A DNA stretch of 64,000 nt from Tetracentron sinense (taxonomy: Eukaryota; Streptophyta; Magnoliopsida; Trochodendrales; Trochodendraceae), in contig CM026554.1 in NCBI GenBank assembly GCA_015143295.1, positions 55,922,627 to 55,986,626 of the forward strand, read 5' to 3'. Below the pieces are notes generated by a model, which worked only from the letters and a program-made list of their open reading frames with translations, had not been told where the DNA came from and ran no database searches. The position numbers were made by a program, and so were the translations under genes. This document shows positions 56,730 to 64,000 of this stretch, piece after piece. How positions within the stretch are numbered: position 1 is the first letter of the stretch; each line of letters begins with the position of its first letter.

Positions 56730-59700
56730 ATGTACGTGGTTCCTCCTCCTCAGAGTTCCGATCCGGCTGCCGGAGCCACCGATGGGGTGGCGGCGCTCAG
56801 GACCTATCAGACCTGGAAAGGCAGCAATGTAAGTTCATTTTCCTATTCTAGGGTTTCGTTTCCTTCTTTTTCTCTCGTCGATTCTTGTTGAAAATTAGGG
56901 TTCTTATTATTCACTATGTAATTGTTGAGGAATTCAGATGAGGATTAATGGTTTATTGATTCTGTTGATATATGTTGTAGTTTTTGCAATTAGGAAGAAA
57001 ATAAGATTAAGGATATGGGTTGTATGATCCGGTTAGTATTGTAACCCTAATTTTTGTTGCACAAGATGTTATAGCAATCCCGATTCTGGGTGCTCTTCTG
57101 TATATCCTACAGTGTAGAATTAATATTTTGTTCTACATATTCTATGTAATTTGCTATGTTTATTTACTGCATTTATGCTTTATCAAGGAAACTTTGGATT
57201 GGCAGAATTATAAAAATTACTGATTTTGGTCCGTGAAAAGCTATGAATAATGAGTCAAGAATCAGTACTTAGAGTTGGTATGCCAAGAGGGCAAATTGAA
57301 ACTTCTAAAGCAGCAGGTGATTAATATATACATATCTCAGTTTTGCCTGAACTATAGTTACAAGAAAGCTATCTATTTAGTCCATCAATTAGGCAGCTTC
57401 TATTTTCCAGATTAATTGGCAACTGGCAAGCTATCAGTCGGGTAGACGAATTAGTCAATTTAGCTAGAAACTACAGTTAGTGAAAGTATTCTACTTAGGT
57501 TTATGATTCATCAAAGTCTTCTACTTAGGTTTATGATTCATCTTCAAGTGGTGCAACTTCTGAGAACCCTAAACACCTGGTTCTTCACTTTTGGTTTCGG
57601 TTCGTGTTGATTCTGGCAATTAAAGTTAGTTTGTGCTTTGTTATAATTTTTCCTTCTACATTTGCTTTTATCATTTGTTATACATCAATTATACGATCAA
57701 TAATGCCATCCTCTTATGTATATGTATCTGTTGAAATTAGGGCATAGTCTTTCCATGCTGTCACAGCTTGCTTATGATTTGTATTTAAAATTGGGGCATT
57801 TTCCTCCATTGATACCCTGATCGAATGGAATATAATCTTGTTTGTCCTTTTCCTTTTCCTTTTTGTATTGAATGGTCTTAATTATTAGGTCTTGTTAAAG
57901 GCATTTGTTTTGTTTGTGCAGTGAAAACTAGTTCTTTCTTTGCATGTAGTCGTGGGCAGTGTTCACAATGAATCACATATTGTTGAGTTTTTTGTTTATC
58001 AGAATCAATTCAGAAATTCAAAGTTATTTCTCTGCATGTAGTCGTGGACAGTGTTGCCATGAATCACATATTTTTTGAGTTTCTTGTTTATCAGAAATTC
58101 AAAAAAAAAATTTTGATCAATTCAGAAATTCAAAGTTATTTCTTTGCATGTAGTCGTGGGCAGTGTTCGCCATGAATCACATTTTTTGAGTTTCTCATTT
58201 GTCAGAAATTCAAAATGCCATTAGTGCTTATAGATACAACCATGCATATAAACACGTACATTGCATTGAACCTAGAAAAAGTAGAAAGTTGCAGCAGGAG
58301 GAATATTGATATGCTGAAGGATGTCTCTTTAACAAGAAAACAGCAACATATTGGTGTCTTGCTGGATATGGTGGGAAAATATCCTGTAAACCCATCCCAT
58401 ATCTAGAGTCTTTATTATTTGTGGTGTTGGGTTCATTCTTATCTTTACTGATAAAACAGGATTCATGCACATCTTTTCTTGTATAAAGCATATTGGAAAT
58501 CACTTTTGGATGCCATCGAAGCTTGAACAACTTTTGTGGCAATGCTACAAAAATCATATTACCATGGTTCTTCTTAAGTTATTTATGAGTCTTATAGATG
58601 GTTCTCTGTTTTGCAGATATTTTTTCTTCAGGGAAGGTTTATATTTGGACCCGATGTGAGATCGCTGGCACTAACCATACTCCTTATTGCTGCTCCCGTC
58701 ACGGTTTTCTGTGTATTTGTTGCCAGAAAACTGATGGATGATTTTTCTCATCACCTAGGAATATCAATAGTGGTTGTTGCTGTTGTATTCACAATTTATG
58801 TGAGTCTTGTCTGTCTCTAAATCTGTTATAAATTTATTTCTATCTTCTACATGCCCGATATTCTGTTTTGTGTAAATTTTTGCCGTGTAGTAACATTTCA
58901 CTAGAAATAGAAATTTAGCATGGAATTGGCGACATTTATTACATAGGTTCCAAAGTAGACAAGTGATGGCTTATTATTTGTTTTTAATCATGCATACCTT
59001 CCCTTTTTCACTTTCCTTCTTGAACATAAGTTTGTTACAGCTGGCTGGATTTATGAATGGCATTAGAAATCATCATAGATACGCCATTTTCGGGGGGAAA
59101 TGTGAATTCATAGCTTATTCTTTGGTTTTAATCATGCATACCTCTTTTTTTTTTTCACTTGCCTTCTTGAACACAAGTTTGTTTCAGATGGGTATATGAA
59201 TGACATTAGATATTAGGCTGCTTCTAAGCCATGTAGATGCCCCAATTACGATGTAGGATATGAATGTGTGGAGCCAAAACCAACCATTGATAATGACACT
59301 CCAATTTTCACCTATTGGACACAGGCTTGTTATGGTTGTATATTTGAATGGTGTTAGAATTCATCTTAGGGTTCCACTAATCCATGTGAAAGACAAGAGA
59401 GACCCCCCCCCCCAAAAAAAAAAAAAAAGGGACAAAAAGGACAACCTTAATTATCACCAAATAATGTTACTCCATTTTTCAAAGAAATCCCATATTGACC
59501 AGTAGAATTGATCTTAAGATGCTACTAATTGCTAACCGATGCAACAAAGACTACTTTCTCAAAACAACCTTGTTGGATATTCTTCTTGGACATTTCCTGC
59601 CACTATTCGCATTGATCAAAAAATGGGTTGTTGGGGGTGTTTGTTTGGAGGGGTGTTCACTCATCTTTTTTCTATTTACCATTCTCATACTTATTTTTTA

Positions 59701-62449
59701 AGCATTCAACTGTTTTTGTTAGAATTGCTATGTTTACCATCTTTTTCCATTTAATTTTCTCGTACTTATTTTTTTGAAGCGTTCAAATGTTTTCTGTGGG
59801 CTCTGCTGCCACATTACAATTCCAATGTCTGATCCCTATATTAGGCCGGCAGTAATGGACTTACTCTATATCATGCAATCACCTTTTGACTTATTAATCG
59901 AGGTGTTTTATATATATATATATATATTCCCTATTAGAGATAAAAAAAAATCAATATGAACTTGTCAAAAAAAGTTAAATGAACTTCTGTAATTTTAGTA
60001 TTTTACAGTCCAAACTGATGAGTATGGCTGGTATTTCAGATCTTAGTTCTTCTTCTGCTTACCTCTGGAAGAGATCCTGGTATAATACCTCGTAATGCAC
60101 ACCCTCCAGAGCCAGAAGGTTATGATGGGAATAACGAAGTTGGGGGTGGCCATACTCCACAGTTACGTTTGCCTCGCGTGAAGGATGTGATGGTTAATGG
60201 GACCAACGTAAAGATCAAGTATTGTGATACCTGCATGCTTTATAGACCTCCTCGCTGTTCACACTGTTCAATCTGCAATAACTGTGTGGAAAGATTTGAC
60301 CATCACTGCCCTTGGGTCGGACAGTGTATTGGGCTGGTAAGGGGATGCATTCATTTGAATTATATCACATATTGTTTAGATTCTAAAAAGTGCCATTTAC
60401 AAAGCACTGCATTTTGAAAACTTCGAATTTTTGGCCAACTCTTCCCTATGTTTAAAAAGAAAAAGTTTTTCTTCTTATTATATTTATTGTGTGGTGGAGT
60501 TGGGGATTTAGGTGTGACATGACTCATGATGTTATTATTGCATGGGTGCCATCAAATGGTGGGTCATATTCTTGTGTTAGTTGTAGCCCAAAGTTCACAC
60601 AAGACCTAGTGATGCTAACCATCTTATCTATGAAAGTTCTTAGCAATCATGGTTTAAAATATCGATACGTATCGACCGATACGGGCCGATACGTATCCTG
60701 TTTGGAGCTACCCGATACATTGGTACGCTAGAAAAAAATTTCCCCGTATCACACTGATATAGGCCCGATATGGGAGATTTTTTAATTAATTATTTATTCT
60801 CCTTCCATTTATACTAGGATCCACAACACAGCCTTGATACGCACGTCTTATTTATATAAAATATTATTTAAGTAAATAATTTTAAATTAATATTATTTTC
60901 ATTTATTTAAGATATTAATATGCAAATAAGGTTATCTCCTCATTTGAATTCAATAAAAATTATCTTGATCCAAATTCCTAAAGAATAAAAAATCAACTTT
61001 CAGTTCAAGAACAAAATCCACTTTTTAATACCTTTTAGGGACTGGATCAAAATTTCAACTTTCAAATGATAAAATATTTCTTAAATATCAAATTTTCATA
61101 AATTTTATTATATCAAAAATGACCAAAACCCAAAAGTTTGGCAAAAAAAAGTCTCATACTTTAGTCTTAAAAAATATTTTCATCTACAAGGTCAAAAAGT
61201 CAACTAACAATGTAACAGTTCAACATAAAAAAACTTACATTAAGCTTAAAATTTATTGTTGTAATTTAATACATTTTTATTTAACTCATTGAATGTAAGG
61301 TTTTATTATCTAATTTATTTTTCTTATACTTAGCTAAGTGACTATGGTTTGTATTTTGTATACCTTCTTATCAGCACAACATGCATGCCTTCTTTAACTT
61401 ATCAGCTGGGTATTTCTCGTTGTGAGTTTCTTAGAAATGATGTTCTACATAGTAGTAGTGGAAGTTTGTCCGCAAATAATTTGATGATTTTCCAGCAGTT
61501 ATCTTCACTGACAGTACTATAATGACTCATAGCAACCCCTCAATTTATGGATTATCTCTGAAACTCAACTGTATTACATTCTGGATGCAGCGGAATTACC
61601 GGTTCTTCTTCATGTTTGTATTCTCGACAACTCTTCTTTGCATATATGTATTTGGTTTCTGCTGGCTTTACATCAAGAGGATCATGAATGCCGAGGATAA
61701 AACAGTGTGGAGAGCAATGACAAAGACCCCTGCCTCAATTGTGCTGATAATTTACACGTTCATAGCAGTCTGGTTTGTTGGTGGCCTCACCGTCTTCCAC
61801 TTGTATCTCATCAGTACAAACCAGGTAAGAGGTCCATCTTTCAAGACATTGTTATTGAACTCCCATCCCTGGACCCTACATTAAACTTCTTCTCTCCTTT
61901 TGTGTGCTTTGACAGACTACATATGAAAATTTTAGATATCGATACGATCGGCGAGAAAACCCGTATAACAAAGGGGTGGTGGAGAACTTCAAGGAGATAT
62001 TCTGCACCAGCATTCCTCCATCCAAGAACAAATTAAGGGCGAAGGTGCCACAGGAGCGCGTGATACCGGCTCGCACTGTGGGTGGGGGTTTTATTAGTCC
62101 GAACATGGGGAAAGTTGTGGGGGACATAGAAATGGGAAGGAAGCCGGTGTGGGGAGAAGCTGGAGCTGGGATAGGTGCTTATGAAGGGCGGCTCTGCAAT
62201 AATGATTCCCTAGACAACAAGGATGGTGGGTTTGGTAATGAATCCCCGGATTCAAGCAGGAACCTTCATGCAGAGGGCATGGAGGGTCGTGCTGGAATAC
62301 ATCCCAGTCGCTTTAGTTGGGGCAGGAAAAGTGGAAGCTGGGAAATTTCGCCTGAAGTTCTTGCTTTGGCTGCTGGAGTTGGGGAATCGAAGCGGGTTGG
62401 AGGTGGCAGCAGTGGTAGCTTAACAGCTGGGAAACAGCAGTCTCATTAA
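56730..62449 (+). CDS. DHHC protein S-acyltransferase (plant PAT04-like)
   Basis: Five exons join in frame: 56730-56828, 58617-58799, 60040-60336, 61591-61824 and 61916-62449, with GT-AG introns, for 448 residues. The enzyme attaches palmitate to cysteines of membrane proteins. The start [12 protein letters not shown] and YQTWKGSN, then [16 protein letters not shown], are hallmarks of the plant PAT subgroup with Arabidopsis PAT04 and relatives. Two membrane segments lie at about residues 52-75 and 82-101. The cysteine-rich domain (about 155-192) has [14 protein letters not shown] and the catalytic DHHC at 181-184. Two more membrane segments follow (about 200-223 and 243-266), then the conserved TTYE motif at 272-275. 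The hydrophilic tail has [20 protein letters not shown], also conserved in the subgroup. Location within the cell cannot be read from sequence. Introns 1 and 2 carry tandem repeats and intron 3 a dispersed repeat. Confidence 0.94.
57937..58216. repeat. Triplicated block in intron 1 of the acyltransferase gene
   Basis: TGCATGTAGTCGTGG begins three similar units (57941, 58033, 58145), each running through CAGTGTT..ATGAATCACAT to TCAGAAATTCAAA. Units are about 92-112 bp, with small indels between them. Confidence 0.8.
58968..59210. repeat. Duplicated block in intron 2 of the acyltransferase gene
   Basis: TTTTAATCATGCATACC..TTCACTT..CCTTCTTGAACA.AAGTTTGTT..CAG occurs twice (from about 58982 and 59126), followed in each by ATGAATG.CATTAGA. 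The period is about 144 bp. Divergence is moderate. Confidence 0.75.
60655..60780. repeat. CGATACG-rich repeat in intron 3
   Basis: Clustered ATCGATACGTATCG, CCGATACGGGCCGATACG and CCCGATA motifs, partly palindromic. The motif type recalls the repeat at 9050-9400. Terminal repeats were not found. Confidence 0.45.
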
Positions 62450-63255
62450 AACTCAGGCTGTAAGAAAGAACCCAAAAAAAAGAAGAGAAAAGAGAAGTAT
62501 AAAGAAGGAAAGGTGATGGGGTGAGTGTGGAGTGGGTTGGTCAGGCTCAATGCTTCCTTTATCGGTGAGGTGTTTGGGTCATTGTATTTCTAAGGAATGT
62601 GATGGTGTTACGAATTTTTCTTGTCTGTTTTTTTTTTTTTTCCCTTCAATCTTCTTGTTGTGTTGCATTTGTGGAATTAATGATGGATTGATTTAGTTTT
62701 GGGCTAGCTTTGCCCGTTTCTTCACTTCCCTGTTTTTTTGGGTTGGGATTACATTGTGGAGTATGATTTTCATTAGTATGTAAATAGGTGCCATGTTTTT
62801 TTCTTTCTCAGTTGTGTGTAGCCGAGGAATTATGTTGATTACAGTACAATGTTTTATTTGTATCAAAGCATTTACACCAACAATTCAAAGGCTGGTCCAG
62901 GAGGAATTCCTTGACTTTGATTTACAGAATATGTTGCTGCTCAACGGGGCTAATATGAAAATTTTAACAACCCCGTTTTTCTTTCCCAGAAGTACCTCTT
63001 TCAGTACCATCCAAAAATTCCCATTTTTTTCTTCAAGAAAACACACGGGGCGAGAGAGAGAGAGGGTTGCGTTCTTAACATTTTCGTAGACACCCATTTG
63101 AATCTCTCGAACGCTTGTTAAGATGCATCAAAGAAGGGGGTTTGTATCTTGTTTATGCCATACGCGTTCGTCCTATTCCATTCTTCCCCAACGCCATTAC
63201 TATAAAGAACCATCATTTTTTCTCCTAATACCCATTCTATCCCTTCTTTTTTTTG
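62450..63255. other. 3' flank of the acyltransferase gene
   Basis: It holds the 3' untranslated region, with T-rich tracts, and spacer. The open frame at 62793-63089 has no family features. Confidence 0.4.
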
Positions 63256-63259
63256 GTTC

Positions 63260-63800
63260 CATCTACAGCTCTGATGAGGGATCCATGGGGGTTAGAATTA
63301 TCCAGATATTTAGTTACAAGATACACTACCACACTAGAGTCAGTTCAACAATAACTCTCCTGTAACCTTTGGACCAAGCCAACGTTAACCTATGGTAGAG
63401 CGCCCAAAGTCAGTCACAGTGACAGAGCAAATACCAATATTGTGTCCAAAATAAATCAACCACCTTACTATCATCGCCACAAATCAGTTTATCACTAGAG
63501 GCCTATCCTGGATTTCCTCTGGAACTTCCATCTGTGTTAAGTTTCACCCATCCCATTGGAGGGGGAGTCCAAGAGATAAGTTGCAGTTGTTTTGGAGGAC
63601 TAAATTTTTCTGCCAACTTCCTCTGACTCACTAGTTTTGAACAAGATGTAATCTATAGGATCATTAGGCTTGACAAAAAGTATGATCAAATATAGATTTA
63701 TTGCGCCAAGTCCACAACGCCCAAAGATAGATTCTCATAGAAGGTTTGAGTCCCACAACTCAAATTCACATCTTTCCAATCCTTGACATTAGTTGGGAAG
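63260..63800 (-). mobile_element. L1-type LINE fragment with RNase H remnant
   Basis: On the minus strand, WTPPPMGWVKLNTDGSSRGN (from about 63575 down) is the standard opening of the RNase H-like domain of plant L1 ORF2. Further on comes LTLAWSKGYRRVIVE, from the middle of the domain. Upstream, around 63690, LWTWRNKSIFDHTF resembles the region just before it. Frames change and stops interrupt, so it is decayed. The 5' part of the element and a tail were not found. Confidence 0.65.
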
Positions 63801-63919
63801 AATTGATGATGATGTCGCACTGGAACTATTCCTTCTTGTTCTCCTTAATATTCCTATTTGGATTGCCTGAATTTAGCTAAATTGGGTTGAGTGACGCAGG
63901 TTTCAGAGGAGGTATCAAT

Positions 63920-64000
63920 ATGGAGAAGCTTAATTTTGTTGAAAACAGAGTGATCAGATTGCCTCCCAGTTTCCGATTTCATCCGACGAAGAGATATTCG
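63920..64000 (+). pseudogene. NAC gene start, out of frame, cut by the window end
   Basis: The ATG at 63920 opens MEKLNFVENRVIRLPPSFRF and continues HPT, which matches the start of NAC transcription factors of the ANAC083/VNI2 type (usual pattern LPPGFRFHPTDEEL). The invariant glycine is serine here. Directly after HPT the expected DEE codons are missing and the frame reads KRYS; the bases fit a loss of about four nucleotides, which shifts the frame. This suggests a pseudogene or gene fragment, unless the sequence has an error. Only 27 codons are visible, and the rest of the NAC domain lies outside the window. Confidence 0.45.

Overview
This is a stretch of flowering-plant nuclear DNA. It is AT-rich, with wide intergenic space, GT-AG introns and plant-specific gene families: a CC-type glutaredoxin, an RLCK-VII kinase, a SWEET sugar carrier, EXO70, a plant-type DHHC acyltransferase and the start of a NAC gene. 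The species cannot be told from the sequence. I see nothing prokaryotic and no gene cluster that looks like a new enzymatic or defence system.

Five protein-coding genes can be read from start to stop. A ROXY-type glutaredoxin (17.4-17.8 kb, minus) and an EXO70 exocyst subunit (27.1-29.1 kb, minus) have no introns. A PBS1 orthologue (37.1-43.2 kb, plus, five exons, 462 residues), a clade III-like SWEET (45.7-47.8 kb, minus, six exons, 284 residues) and a DHHC palmitoyltransferase (56.7-62.4 kb, plus, five exons, 448 residues) were assembled from consistent splice sites and reading phase. A tRNA-Gln(UUG) lies at 49.8 kb. The first 12 bases may be the start of a gene running off the left edge. 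The last 80 bases hold the start of a NAC gene that loses its frame.

Almost everything else is transposon-derived. From about 3.5 to 8.9 kb lies a broken LTR element with one 3.4-kb LTR; its interior encodes a plant-mobile-domain-like protein, and its LTR holds a higher-order minisatellite and a field of palindromes. The rest includes hAT-type MITEs with 8-bp target duplications (1.5, 13.5, 22.6, 25.5, 34.6 and 35.5 kb), Mutator-like MITEs with 9-bp duplications (15.3 and 51.2 kb), a PIF/Harbinger-like MITE (44.7 kb), a three-copy MITE family (21.2, 21.5 and 44.3 kb), three short Helitrons (23.0, 54.9 and 55.4 kb), three SINEs (14.0, 14.3 and 52.6 kb) and three L1 remnants (20.2, 24.3 and 63.3 kb). 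Tandem duplications sit at 10.0, 50.3 and 53.5 kb and inside introns of the palmitoyltransferase gene.

The genes do not form a pathway. PBS1 and SWEET are convergent neighbours, and both families are known targets of bacterial effectors in other plants, but adjacency alone proves nothing. PBS1 and the palmitoyltransferase both concern lipid anchoring: PBS1 carries an N-terminal acylation signal and the DHHC enzyme attaches palmitate. That link is only thematic.
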